DNA from: Candidatus Gastranaerophilales bacterium | Lineage (GTDB): Bacteria; Cyanobacteriota; Vampirovibrionia; Gastranaerophilales; Gastranaerophilaceae | Direction: 5' to 3' | Assembly: GCA_944324345.1 (NCBI GenBank) | Contig: CALUVT010000003.1 | Coordinates: 1 to 64,000 of the forward strand | Length of the DNA stretch: 64,000 nt | In this document: piece by piece, positions 9,038 to 18,368 of the stretch | Layout of the letters: each line of letters starts with the position of its first letter | Numbering within the stretch: the first letter of the stretch is position 1 | Notes under the pieces: generated by a model | The model's input: the letters and a program-made list of their open reading frames with translations, nothing else | Told to the model about the DNA's origin: nothing | Database searches by the model: none | Translations under genes and position numbers: made by a program

Positions 9038-10414
9038 ATGTATAATGTAGCAATTATCGGAGCAGGGCCTGCCGGAATTTTTGCGGCTTTGGAGATAACA
9101 AAGTTAAAACCTGATTGGAAAATCGTTCTTATTGAAAAAGGACAAAAAATAGAAAACAGAAAATGCTTGCTTCGTGAAGGCTATGAAAAATGTCCATCTT
9201 GTAAGAAATGCGGCTTGTTATGCGGATGGGGCGGAGCCGGAGCCTTTTCTGACGGCAAACTTACTCTAACTCCTGATGTAGGTGGCCATCTTGTTGATTA
9301 TATGGACCGTAAAAAAGTTGAAGATTTAATTGCATACGCCGATCAGCTATACCTGGACTTTGGTGCTACAGAAGAAGTCTTTGGTACTGATATGAAAGTT
9401 TTTAGAGAACTTGAAAGACAAGCTGTTTTAGCAGAATTAAAACTTGTTCATTCTCCTGTAAGACACTTGGGAACAGAAAGAAGCCTCGATGTATTAAAAA
9501 ACATGCAAGATTATCTTAGTGAACGTATAACAATATTGAATAACGTCACTGCACAATCATTTATCGTTGAATGTGAACAGGTTAAGGGAATAATTCTTGA
9601 TAATGGAGAGACAATAAGTGCCGAGTATACTATAATTGCTCCTGGCAGAGAAGGTGCTGATTGGTTAACTCAAGAATTTGCAAAACATAAAATAGGAATG
9701 GTTAACAATGCTGTTGATGTAGGTGTCAGAGTTGAACTTCCTGCTCCGGTTTTTGAACCGTTAACAGATAAACTTTACGAATCAAAATTGATATATCATT
9801 CTCCGACTTTTGGAGATGAAGTTAGAACATTCTGCATGAATCCAAATGGAGAAGTTGTTCAGGAAAATTACAACGGAATATCTACTGTAAATGGCCACAG
9901 TTACGCAGAAAAAACAACTAATAACACAAATTTTGCATTACTTGTAAGTGAAAAATTTACAGAACCGTTTAAAGAACCTATACAATATGGTCAACATATT
10001 GCAAGATTAGCTAACATGCTTGGCGGAGGAATTCTTGTACAAAGATTTGGAGACTTGCTTGACGGACGTCGTTCAACTCCGGAAAGAATTAAATCCAGCA
10101 TTATTAAACCAACTCTAACTTGTGCAACCCCTGGGGATTTAAGCCTTGTAATCCCTTACAGACAAATGACAAGTATCATTGAAATGCTTCAAGCACTTGA
10201 TAAAGTTTGTCCGGGCACAGCATCAAGATATACTCTTCTTTACGGAATAGAAGTCAAGTTTTATTCTGCAAGAGTCAAATTGACTGATGAACTTGAGACT
10301 GAAGGTGTAAAAAATCTATTTGCAATAGGTGATGGAGCAGGTGTCACAAGAGGTTTGATACAGGCATCAGCTTCCGGTGTTCACGTTGCAAGAACAATTT
10401 GTAACCGCGGATAA
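9038..10414 (+). CDS. FAD-dependent oxidoreductase (COG2509-type dehydrogenase)
   Basis: About 458 residues. The N-terminus is a Rossmann FAD-binding site (GAGPAG, a few residues in, then the acidic strand end LIEKG). Next comes a cysteine-rich segment CPSCKKCGLLCGWGGAGAFSDGK, typical of the uncharacterised COG2509 dehydrogenases, and a C-terminal FAD motif AIGDGAGVTRGLIQAS. Reaction and electron partner are unknown for the family. The in-frame ATG at 9023 is possible; I prefer 9038 because TGGAG lies nine bases upstream and the protein then begins MYNVAIIGAG like its relatives. It ends 5 bp before the ybaK-like gene. Confidence 0.82.
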   Translation: MYNVAIIGAGPAGIFAALEITKLKPDWKIVLIEKGQKIENRKCLLREGYEKCPSCKKCGLLCGWGGAGAFSDGKLTLTPDVGGHLVDYMDRKKVEDLIAYADQLYLDFGATEEVFGTDMKVFRELERQAVLAELKLVHSPVRHLGTERSLDVLKNMQDYLSERITILNNVTAQSFIVECEQVKGIILDNGETISAEYTIIAPGREGADWLTQEFAKHKIGMVNNAVDVGVRVELPAPVFEPLTDKLYESKLIYHSPTFGDEVRTFCMNPNGEVVQENYNGISTVNGHSYAEKTTNNTNFALLVSEKFTEPFKEPIQYGQHIARLANMLGGGILVQRFGDLLDGRRSTPERIKSSIIKPTLTCATPGDLSLVIPYRQMTSIIEMLQALDKVCPGTASRYTLLYGIEVKFYSARVKLTDELETEGVKNLFAIGDGAGVTRGLIQASASGVHVARTICNRG

Positions 10415-10419
10415 AATTT

Positions 10420-10890
10420 ATGGAACATAAAACGAACGTGATGAGAGAGCTTGACAAGCTTAAGATTTGCTACAAATCTTATTGCTACAAGGATACCAAC
10501 GCTATAAGCGGTATTGATGTTGCAAATGTATTAAATCAAAACCCAAAGCAGGTTTTTAAAACTTTAGTCACAATTGGAAAATCAAAGAAGAACTACGTTT
10601 TTATGGTTCCGGTAATAAATGAGTTAGATTTGAAAAAAGCAGCCAAAAGTGTTGGTGAAAAATCAATAGAAATGGTTAAATCAAAGGAACTTTTGGGTTT
10701 AACAGGCTACATACACGGCGGGTGTTCTCCTATTGGGATGAAAAAGTTTTTTCAAACAACAATAGATAAAAGTGCAGAACAATTTGATTCCATAATTTTT
10801 AGTGCCGGGAAAATCGGTTATCAAGTAGAACTGAGCCTAAATAATCTATCAAAGATTATAAAATTCGATGTCGCTGACATTATTGAATAA
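10420..10890 (+). CDS. ybaK: YbaK/EbsC-type aminoacyl-tRNA deacylase
   Basis: A 156-residue protein matching the YbaK/EbsC family along its whole length: YKSYCYKDT, QVFKTLVTIG, VMVPV-like FMVPVINELDLKKAAK, and the GYIHGGCSPIGMKK loop that lines the active site. The family hydrolyses mischarged Cys-tRNA(Pro) or related species. Only 5 bp separate it from the FAD enzyme upstream, so they are probably co-transcribed; no functional link is evident. The start lacks a good ribosome binding site, consistent with translational coupling. Confidence 0.9.
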   Translation: MEHKTNVMRELDKLKICYKSYCYKDTNAISGIDVANVLNQNPKQVFKTLVTIGKSKKNYVFMVPVINELDLKKAAKSVGEKSIEMVKSKELLGLTGYIHGGCSPIGMKKFFQTTIDKSAEQFDSIIFSAGKIGYQVELSLNNLSKIIKFDVADIIE

Positions 10891-10911
10891 ACAAAAATTC
10901 TACCGCGACAA

Positions 10912-11952
10912 TTAAGATAACCAAGGTTTTACAAGGTATTTAATAGCCTTCCCTTCAATATGCTGATTCATAGCCCACTCAACTTTCTCAAGAGGAATCG
11001 TATCTGTGATGAGTTTTTCAACCTCTAATTCCCCTGATGCAATATAATCAAGAGCCATTCTAAAGTACTTTGGCGTGTGGTGGAAAACACTCATTAAAGA
11101 AATATCTCCATAATGCATCTTTGTTGTATCAAAAGTCACTGTAGAACCTGACTTACAGCCTCCAAAAAAGTGAACTGTACCACCCGGGCGAACACAAGAA
11201 AATATCCTTTCCCAAATTTCAGGCAATCCTACACACTCAACAGCAACATCCAAGCCTCTATGTTCTTCTGTATATTCTCTAAATATTTTTTCGGGATTAT
11301 TGTACTTTGTTAAATCTACAATTTCATCAGCATGAGCGAATTCTTCTGCGGCTTTTAATTTTATAGGATTTCTTCCCGCAACAATTACATTAGCACCTTT
11401 TAACTTCGCAAGTCTTGCAAACATTAAACCGATAGGTCCTATACCTATAATTCCTACAGTCTGACCTTTTTTTATGCCGGTTCGTTCAACACCATGAACA
11501 ACATTTGCCAAAGGTTCGCAAAATGCAGCCTTATCAAAGCTTAAATCATCCGGCAAAATCAGCATATTTTTCTCAACAATACGAGCCGGAACTGTTATGT
11601 ATTGAGCATAAGCTCCATTTAACAAATCGAGATTTTCACACAAATTGTACTCTTCTCGTTTGCAGAAAAAACAGTGCCCGCAAGGTGCAGAATTTGCAGC
11701 AACCACTCTATCTCCGGGTTTAAACTTTTCAACACCTTTTCCAACTTTTTCAACAATTCCTGCAAATTCATGGCCAAAACCTGACGGCACAGATTTTATA
11801 AGGACAGGATGCCCTCTTCTGAAGGTTTTAACATCAGTTCCGCAAGTTAAAGCAGAAATAACCTTCACAACAACCTCACCCTCCTGAGGAGGTTTTACCA
11901 TTACTTCTTCTAACTTTATATTTTGAGGTCCATAATACTGTATAGCTTTCAT
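10912..11952 (-). CDS. zinc-dependent medium-chain dehydrogenase
   Basis: A 346-residue MDR-family dehydrogenase. Catalytic zinc ligands are in CGTD (about residue 37) and GFGHEFAG. The structural zinc lobe is CGHCFFCKREEYNLC (CxxCxxCx7C). The NAD(P) Rossmann motif GIGPIG is near 170. Members oxidise polyols, threonine or sugar alcohols; the substrate cannot be read from sequence. It overlaps the upstream paralogue at 11949 by four bases (ATGA), so the two are translationally coupled and may act in one pathway or as a heteromer. Confidence 0.88.
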   Translation of the reverse strand: MKAIQYYGPQNIKLEEVMVKPPQEGEVVVKVISALTCGTDVKTFRRGHPVLIKSVPSGFGHEFAGIVEKVGKGVEKFKPGDRVVAANSAPCGHCFFCKREEYNLCENLDLLNGAYAQYITVPARIVEKNMLILPDDLSFDKAAFCEPLANVVHGVERTGIKKGQTVGIIGIGPIGLMFARLAKLKGANVIVAGRNPIKLKAAEEFAHADEIVDLTKYNNPEKIFREYTEEHRGLDVAVECVGLPEIWERIFSCVRPGGTVHFFGGCKSGSTVTFDTTKMHYGDISLMSVFHHTPKYFRMALDYIASGELEVEKLITDTIPLEKVEWAMNQHIEGKAIKYLVKPWLS

Positions 11953-12929
11953 AATTTTATATACGCTTTCATAATTTTATTGGATATTGTATCATCAAAG
12001 GCTTTTTGAATATCGTCGAGTTTATACACAGTTGAAATTCCAGAAACTTTAACCTTACCCGTTTTTAAAAGTTCCAGAGAATCTCTTAAATCTCTCGGTG
12101 ATGGAGAATAACTCCCAAGAACAGTTAGTTCTCTGTAATAGATTTCATTATTTGGGTAAGAAGATAAATCCGACGGAGTACTTGAAAATACCAAAATCTT
12201 CCCACCATTCCTAACATACTTTAATGCTGTATCAATAGCCTTATCTGCACCTGAAGTCATAAAAATACCATCTGCTTTATAACTTTCAGGTAATTCTCTA
12301 ACATCATAAGCATCAATTCCAAAAGACTTCAAAAACTTTATTCTATCCTCGATTAAATCACAACCGACAACATTAATACCATAAGCTTTTAAAGCTTGTG
12401 CCATCAATATTCCAATGGAACCAAGCCCTACAACAAGGGCACTGTCACCAACTAAGAGATTCGCTCTTTTTACTGCTCTTACAATACAGCCTAAAGGTTC
12501 ATAAAATGATGCTTCTATTTCAGATAAATTTTCAGGTTTCAAATGAGCAACATTCTCTAAATGTTCCTCACTCAAATAGACATATTCGGAAAATCCGCCT
12601 GGAAGCAAATTTGTTTCTTTAAAATGCTTGCACATAGAAACATTTCCGTGTTTACAGTATACGCAATTTCCACAAGGAATATGATGAGAAGTTACTATTA
12701 CATCCCCTTTTTTAAAAGAAGTATTTGAATTTATATCAACGATTTCGGCAACAATTTCATGGCCTAAAACAGTTCCATCTTTGGATATCTTATGAATAAA
12801 TTTTACGATGTCAGATCCGCAAAGACCACAACCCAAAACTTTGACCAAAGCACCTTTTCTGTCATCAAGATTTAAATCTTCGATTGTTTTTACAGCAATT
12901 TTGTCATTATCAATTACAGCTATTTTCAT
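11949..12929 (-). CDS. zinc-dependent medium-chain dehydrogenase, paralogue
   Basis: A 326-residue MDR dehydrogenase: CGLCGSD and GHEIVAEI for the catalytic zinc, CGNCVYCKHGNVSMC for the structural zinc, and a VVGLGSIG nucleotide motif. The start is the ATG at 12927-12929 with GAGG seven bases upstream; an in-frame GTG at 12939-12941 lies just before that site. First gene of a two-gene minus-strand operon with the paralogue at 10912. Substrate unknown; sorbitol- or threonine-dehydrogenase-like is as far as the sequence goes. Confidence 0.87.
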   Translation of the reverse strand: MKIAVIDNDKIAVKTIEDLNLDDRKGALVKVLGCGLCGSDIVKFIHKISKDGTVLGHEIVAEIVDINSNTSFKKGDVIVTSHHIPCGNCVYCKHGNVSMCKHFKETNLLPGGFSEYVYLSEEHLENVAHLKPENLSEIEASFYEPLGCIVRAVKRANLLVGDSALVVGLGSIGILMAQALKAYGINVVGCDLIEDRIKFLKSFGIDAYDVRELPESYKADGIFMTSGADKAIDTALKYVRNGGKILVFSSTPSDLSSYPNNEIYYRELTVLGSYSPSPRDLRDSLELLKTGKVKVSGISTVYKLDDIQKAFDDTISNKIMKAYIKL

Positions 12930-12961
12930 ATTCAGCCTCACTGGAAAATTTTAACACAAAC

Positions 12962-12990
12962 TTGAAAAGATTAAAAATAAATTATATAAT
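12962..12990 (+). promoter_or_regulatory. sigma-70-type promoter of a leaderless gene
   Basis: TTGAAA (12962-12967), a 17-base spacer, and a perfect TATAAT (12985-12990) end exactly six bases before the ATG at 12997. Transcription should therefore start at or next to the A of ATG, leaving no room for a Shine-Dalgarno sequence. Confidence 0.65.
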
Positions 12991-12996
12991 AAGTAT

Positions 12997-13983
12997 ATGA
13001 CAGTCATTAGAAGATTAAATTGTTTTGATGCTCCTAAAATAAAAAAGATGATTTCTTATCTCGGTAACGATGATGGAGAAAAATTTTCAAAGGCATTGGT
13101 TGATGAAGCTTTTATGGTTCTTCACAACTTATTACCGCTCAAGTACAAGTTTATGCCTTTGTCATATATTTTACTTGAGAATAAGGAAATTTTGGGATTA
13201 ATTACAGTTGTTCCAACTTATGGTAATACTTCTAAGGTAAACATTACAAAACTCATTTTTAGACAAAACCTCTACGATGTAGGCAAACGTCTTATTGAAT
13301 TTGTTATAGCAAAACTCGGGGCTAAAGGAGCAACTTCGTTTCACGTCGCAGTTGATCAATCACACGATGAATTGCTTGATCTATTTATGAGAGGATGCGG
13401 GTTTAGACAGTGCAGCTACGAAAATTTATGGAAAATAGAAAATTTTATACCAAAAACCGACAAGAAAGCTGATTTTAGATACTGCCAAAACTCAGATGCA
13501 ATCAAAGTCGCAGCTCTTTATAACAATGAACTGAACAACCTTTATAAACCTTCAATGGAAAGATCTAAAGGAGAATATAGAGAACCCTTATTTGCCGGAA
13601 TGACAAATTTTTACAAAAATCGATATGTTCTTGAAGAGCCTTCAAATAACAGAATTATAGCATACCTTTCTATTACGACATCTGATAATCTGAACTTTAT
13701 AATTGATATGTCGTTAAATGATGCTTACAAAGTTCCTTATGATGAGATAATAAACTTTGCACTTGGAGAAATTTCCAGAAAGAAAACAAAATTCTATGCT
13801 TTTTTAAAACACCGTCAATACACAAAAAATGCTGACATGCTTGAAAAATACTTACACGAAAGAAATTTAAACTGCATCCAAACACAGTGTGTTCTGGTTA
13901 AAGATTTTTATAAACCTGTAAGACAAACAGAAAACGCTTTACAGATATTTTTGTTTGGAGAAAATGAACTCGCCTCAAATTAA
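12997..13983 (+). CDS. GNAT-like acyltransferase domain protein
   Basis: A 328-residue soluble protein. The first half (about 1-155) has the order of a GNAT fold: IRRLNCFDAPKIKKM, LLENKEILGLITVVP, GKRLIEFVIAKLGAKG and a MRGCGFRQCSYENLW strand near 135. The second half (about 160-310) may be a second degenerate GNAT unit (FRYCQNSDAIKVAALYN, RIIAYLSIT). No substrate can be named. It appears to be translated from a leaderless mRNA. It is transcribed away from the zinc dehydrogenase pair. Confidence 0.6.
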   Translation: MTVIRRLNCFDAPKIKKMISYLGNDDGEKFSKALVDEAFMVLHNLLPLKYKFMPLSYILLENKEILGLITVVPTYGNTSKVNITKLIFRQNLYDVGKRLIEFVIAKLGAKGATSFHVAVDQSHDELLDLFMRGCGFRQCSYENLWKIENFIPKTDKKADFRYCQNSDAIKVAALYNNELNNLYKPSMERSKGEYREPLFAGMTNFYKNRYVLEEPSNNRIIAYLSITTSDNLNFIIDMSLNDAYKVPYDEIINFALGEISRKKTKFYAFLKHRQYTKNADMLEKYLHERNLNCIQTQCVLVKDFYKPVRQTENALQIFLFGENELASN

Positions 13984-13994
13984 TAATTTATTTT

Positions 13995-15069
<1,075 letters not shown>

Positions 15070-15075
15070 TAAAAT

Positions 15076-15918
15076 ATGCTAGATAAAAATACAGATTACG
15101 AAATAGTAGTGTTCTCAGTAGGCGACACAAAAGCCGGCACTAAAATGGGAAAACTTCAATTAAAAAACCTTGAAGATGAATCCATTTTAAACTGCATACT
15201 TTGGGAAGAAACACTAAATCGCTATGACAGCAAAATTTTTAGAACAGGCAATATAGTAAAAATTATAACAGCTTCGTTTAATGAACGTTACAACAACTGC
15301 CTTGTATCTAACTTGCAACTGATTAAAGAAGCCAAAACTGGCTTAGATGAAGATGAGCGTGAAAAAATTTACACAGAGCTTGTATCCTACATCGACACAA
15401 TTAAAAATGAAAAACTAAATACTTTTCTAGCTAAATATTTTGCTGAACACAAAGATAAAATTAAAATTATGCCTGCAGCAAAGCTTATGCACCACAACTA
15501 CATTGGCGGTTTAATGGTGCATACGCTAGAATGTCTTCGTTATGCAGAAACAAATATGGAATTATCTCAATACAAGTTTAATCGTGACAATATAATTGCG
15601 GCTTGTATGCTGCATGATATAGGAAAAATCTTCGAATACACAATTGATTTGGAAACCGGATTGATTGACTATGATGAAAATTTTCGCAAAGAATGGTTAA
15701 CACATTCTCAATACGGGTTTTCAATTTGTATGAACGAAGGTTTCCCGCAAATCGCCAGAATGATTGCTGCACACCACGGAAGAAGTGATTGGGGAGCAAT
15801 TATAGACCTTGACCAAAAAGATTTGGAACCCGAACTATATTTTATACATTTTATAGACAATTTGTCAGCAAAATTTGGGAAAATAAACGTTCATTTACTT
15901 GAAAAAGAAGGAGTGTAG
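15076..15918 (+). CDS. OB-fold/HD-domain 3'-5' exoribonuclease, YhaM-like
   Basis: A 280-residue protein with an N-terminal OB fold (about 1-90; MGKLQLKNLEDESILNCILW) and a C-terminal HD phosphohydrolase domain. HD residues visible are HHNYIGGLMVHTLE, MLHDIGKI, THSQYG and AAHHGRSDWGA, matching the YhaM/CBF1 family of metal-dependent exonucleases that trim RNA and single-stranded DNA. The gap to ilvC is 6 bp, and the thymidylate-kinase-like gene follows 2 bp after the stop, so it belongs to an ilvC-HD-kinase-kinase transcript. Confidence 0.85.
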   Translation: MLDKNTDYEIVVFSVGDTKAGTKMGKLQLKNLEDESILNCILWEETLNRYDSKIFRTGNIVKIITASFNERYNNCLVSNLQLIKEAKTGLDEDEREKIYTELVSYIDTIKNEKLNTFLAKYFAEHKDKIKIMPAAKLMHHNYIGGLMVHTLECLRYAETNMELSQYKFNRDNIIAACMLHDIGKIFEYTIDLETGLIDYDENFRKEWLTHSQYGFSICMNEGFPQIARMIAAHHGRSDWGAIIDLDQKDLEPELYFIHFIDNLSAKFGKINVHLLEKEGV

Positions 15919-15920
15919 AT

Positions 15921-16595
15921 GTGTCGAAATTAACAGAAAAGCACAATTACAAAGGGACTTTAGTTTGTGTAGAAGGGATTGACGGATCCGGAAAATCTAC
16001 TCAATTAGCTCTGCTCCGTGACTGGTTAAAATCAATTGGGCAAGATGTTATTTTTACGGAATGGAATTCTTCTGAATTAATCTCTCAAACTACAAAACTT
16101 GCGAAAAAGAAAAATATGCTTTCTCCAAGAACTTTTTCTTTGCTTCACGCAGTTGATTTTGCTGACAGATTAAAACAGGTTATTGATCCTGCTTTGAAAG
16201 CCGGTTTTATTGTTTTGGCTGACAGATACGCATACACAGCTTTTGCAAGAGATGTTGCAAGAGGAGTTGATCCTCAATGGGTTAGAAATGTATACAACTT
16301 CGCTATAAAGCCTGATCTTGCAATCTATTTTGACATCAATCCAAAAGATTCTATGGAAAGAATCTGCTCAAACCGCACTCCAAAGTTTTATGAAGCAGGT
16401 ATGGATTTAAAACTCAGCAATGATCCCTATGAAAGCTATATGATTTTTCAGGGAAGAGTAATTGACGAATATAAAAAAATGGTAGATGAATTTGGGCTGA
16501 TTAAACTCGATGCTATGGACTCTATACATTCAAAACAAGTGAGAATAAGAGAAATGTTAAAGGAAGTTCTTAATAACAAAGGAGTAAACATATAA
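15921..16595 (+). CDS. thymidylate-kinase-like P-loop kinase, copy 1
   Basis: A 224-residue P-loop kinase of the dTMP-kinase family: GIDGSGKST at 19-27, the DRY motif LADRYAYTAFARD, and a LID-like region before SMERICSNR. The canonical TREPGGT substrate loop is replaced by TEWNSSELI, so dTMP may not be its substrate. Translation starts at a GTG: the ATG two bases earlier runs into a stop after four codons, and GGAG sits seven bases before the GTG. It is followed, with TAATG overlap, by a second copy with the same architecture. Confidence 0.8.
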   Translation: MSKLTEKHNYKGTLVCVEGIDGSGKSTQLALLRDWLKSIGQDVIFTEWNSSELISQTTKLAKKKNMLSPRTFSLLHAVDFADRLKQVIDPALKAGFIVLADRYAYTAFARDVARGVDPQWVRNVYNFAIKPDLAIYFDINPKDSMERICSNRTPKFYEAGMDLKLSNDPYESYMIFQGRVIDEYKKMVDEFGLIKLDAMDSIHSKQVRIREMLKEVLNNKGVNI

Positions 16596-17266
16596 TGACA
16601 CAATTTAAAACAAAACACGGATATGAAGGTTTGCTTATTGTTATAGAAGGGACGGACGGTTCCGGAAAATCCACTCAGCTGGAGCTTTTGAAACGTTACA
16701 TTCAAGCTCAATCTTATGGTGTAATAATTTCAGAGTGGAAAACATCACGTTTGATTGCAAATGTTATAGATGATGCTAAAGATAGAAACCTACTAAACGC
16801 AACAACATACAGCCTTCTTTATGCAGCTGACTTTGCAGATAGGCTTGAAAATACGATAATCCCAGCCTTAAAATCAGGATTTATAGTACTTTTAGACAGA
16901 TATTATTATACCGCTCTTGCTCGAGATGTAGTAAGAGGACAGGATATTGAATGGGTCAAAAATCTCTACGATTACGCACCTGAACCGGATTTAATCTTTT
17001 ATCTTGATATGCCTGTAGATGTTCTTCTAAAAAGAATTATCGGAACAACGGGGCTAAATTATTATGAAAGCGGAAGAGATGTAGGTTTTTCATCAGATTT
17101 TTATAAGAGTTTTGAAATATACCAAAATAAGTGCCTTGAACAGTACGAAAAAATGAAATCTGAATATAACTTCATAAGTATTGACGGCACAAAATCTATT
17201 GAAGAAATCCACTCTATAATGAATTTTGAAGTCCAAAAAATTCTTAATTCCGGAGTGTTGTACTAA
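16595..17266 (+). CDS. thymidylate-kinase-like P-loop kinase, copy 2
   Basis: A 223-residue paralogue of the preceding gene, aligned residue for residue at the N-terminus (GTDGSGKST at 19-27, as in copy 1). It has LLDRYYYTALARD and, in place of REPGGT, SEWKTSRLI. Both copies keep an EW pair at that point, so this is a subfamily trait and not decay. The start codon overlaps the stop of copy 1 by one base. Tandem retention suggests a heterodimer or divided substrates (dTMP and another nucleotide); which copy is the essential Tmk cannot be decided here. Confidence 0.78.
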   Translation: MTQFKTKHGYEGLLIVIEGTDGSGKSTQLELLKRYIQAQSYGVIISEWKTSRLIANVIDDAKDRNLLNATTYSLLYAADFADRLENTIIPALKSGFIVLLDRYYYTALARDVVRGQDIEWVKNLYDYAPEPDLIFYLDMPVDVLLKRIIGTTGLNYYESGRDVGFSSDFYKSFEIYQNKCLEQYEKMKSEYNFISIDGTKSIEEIHSIMNFEVQKILNSGVLY

Positions 17267-17282
17267 ATATGTGAAATAAATA

Positions 17283-18104
17283 TTATTCTAACAGATACTT
17301 GGCAGAACAACCCGAACCGGCTATACCATAAACAGTATTCCCCGTTTGAGAACCAATATCTTTTGAACAACCTGTAATTCCATACTCTGGATTGTTTAAA
17401 TTAGGCATTTCTTCAAACAAAGTATCTGAACCAGCAGGAGCTAAATAATGCTTGTTCTTTTTTATATCAGAAGATACATGGATTACGAACACATCTCTCC
17501 CAAATTCATTCGGACCGTTCTGAAAATTATTTACATCAACAACTATCCAAGGCCCTGACCACAACTCTCCAAAGTATACTACTGCACCATCCTGTAATAG
17601 CAATGCTAATTTGTAATAATTATATGCGTACAACCCAAAAGGTGAATAATTATTAGGAATAGCTCCTGTTCTAACCCCAAGAGCCTTATATCGAGAATAA
17701 ATATTGGCAACACCCGACCATTTATACTTTCCTCGCTTATTATACCAATCAGAATTATAGTAGTCACAAACCTTATTTTTAGTGAGAGCAGTAGAAGAAA
17801 CTCCACAATAGTCAACTACTCTTAACTTCGATTTCATGGCACTGAAAAATTCATCAGTATAACCTTGATCATGACAATTACCATATTGACTGTGGTTACA
17901 TACAGTTACATCATCCGCTAAAACTTCATTGAATGCCGTATTTATTACAGAATACTCTTTCTTCCACTTGGCAATGTTTTGTTTGTTTTGTATTTCAGGG
18001 ATTACTGTAGTGAGCGTTAATACTGCTACAACCCCGATTATTCCTAAAGTTATTAATACTTCTGCTAGGGTAAAACCCTGTCTTTTATAATAGTAATGTT
18101 CCAT
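17283..18104 (-). CDS. type IV pilin-like / pseudopilin protein A
   Basis: A 273-residue class III signal protein. The prepilin site is KRQG-FTLAEVLITLGIIGVV: cleavage after Gly, N-terminal Phe, Glu at +5, one hydrophobic helix. Then comes a cysteine-containing globular domain with DYCGVSS, a conserved VDVNNFQNGPNEFGRDVF segment shared with the other two pilin-like genes in the window, and a C-terminal GCSKDIG...SGCSAKYLLE. It is presumably exported and assembled in a pilus or pseudopilus. The ATG is six bases after TATAAT, so the mRNA is leaderless. A G10 tract lies about 65 bases upstream. Confidence 0.85.
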   Translation of the reverse strand: MEHYYYKRQGFTLAEVLITLGIIGVVAVLTLTTVIPEIQNKQNIAKWKKEYSVINTAFNEVLADDVTVCNHSQYGNCHDQGYTDEFFSAMKSKLRVVDYCGVSSTALTKNKVCDYYNSDWYNKRGKYKWSGVANIYSRYKALGVRTGAIPNNYSPFGLYAYNYYKLALLLQDGAVVYFGELWSGPWIVVDVNNFQNGPNEFGRDVFVIHVSSDIKKNKHYLAPAGSDTLFEEMPNLNNPEYGITGCSKDIGSQTGNTVYGIAGSGCSAKYLLE

Positions 18105-18110
18105 ATCACT

Positions 18111-18138
18111 ATTATAACATTTGTTCTCTTTTTTACAA
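18111..18138 (-). promoter_or_regulatory. promoter of pilin-like gene A
   Basis: On the minus strand: TTGTAA (18138-18133), 16-base spacer, TATAAT (18116-18111), then AGTGAT and ATG. The stretch from the -10 to the ATG (TATAATAGTGATATG) is identical to that of pilin gene B at 27518. Confidence 0.7.
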
Positions 18139-18168
18139 GCCTTAAATCCAATGGTTAAGCTCTGAGTG

Positions 18169-18178
18169 CCCCCCCCCC
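18169..18178. repeat. C10 (minus strand G10) tract upstream of pilin gene A
   Basis: Ten consecutive C on the plus strand, preceded by GTG and followed by GAA. It ends 30 bp upstream of the -35 box of the pilin promoter. Pilin gene B has a tract of the same length at the same place with the same flanks. Candidate slipped-strand phase-variation site. Confidence 0.85.
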
Positions 18179-18281
18179 GAAGCTCCTTGACAATAAAATC
18201 TTATTCATAAATCCTCTCCTTATATCCTTAGTATAACTTATTTATCAATGTTTTGTTAAATTATTAACATAAAAATTTACG

Positions 18282-18304
18282 TTATGAAACATTTTGCTTC
18301 ATAA
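18282..18304. promoter_or_regulatory. inverted repeat upstream of the OmpR-type effector gene
   Basis: TTATGAA and TTCATAA form a perfect 7-9-7 dyad 65 bp upstream of the start at 18369, in the promoter region. A TTATG-like element and TACATT follow. It could be the binding site of the winged-helix protein itself (autoregulation); this is inference. Confidence 0.4.
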
Positions 18305-18368
18305 GTCATGGTTTATGCTACATTATAGAAGTAACGAAACATACACTATAGTTTAAGGAGATTAATGA

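Noticed and set aside
18169-18178. Poly-G as an artefact of two-colour sequencing.
   Set aside because: Such artefacts occur at read ends; these tracts are flanked by unique sequence, keep an open reading frame in one case and sit at matching promoter positions in two. Read-level checking would still be decisive.
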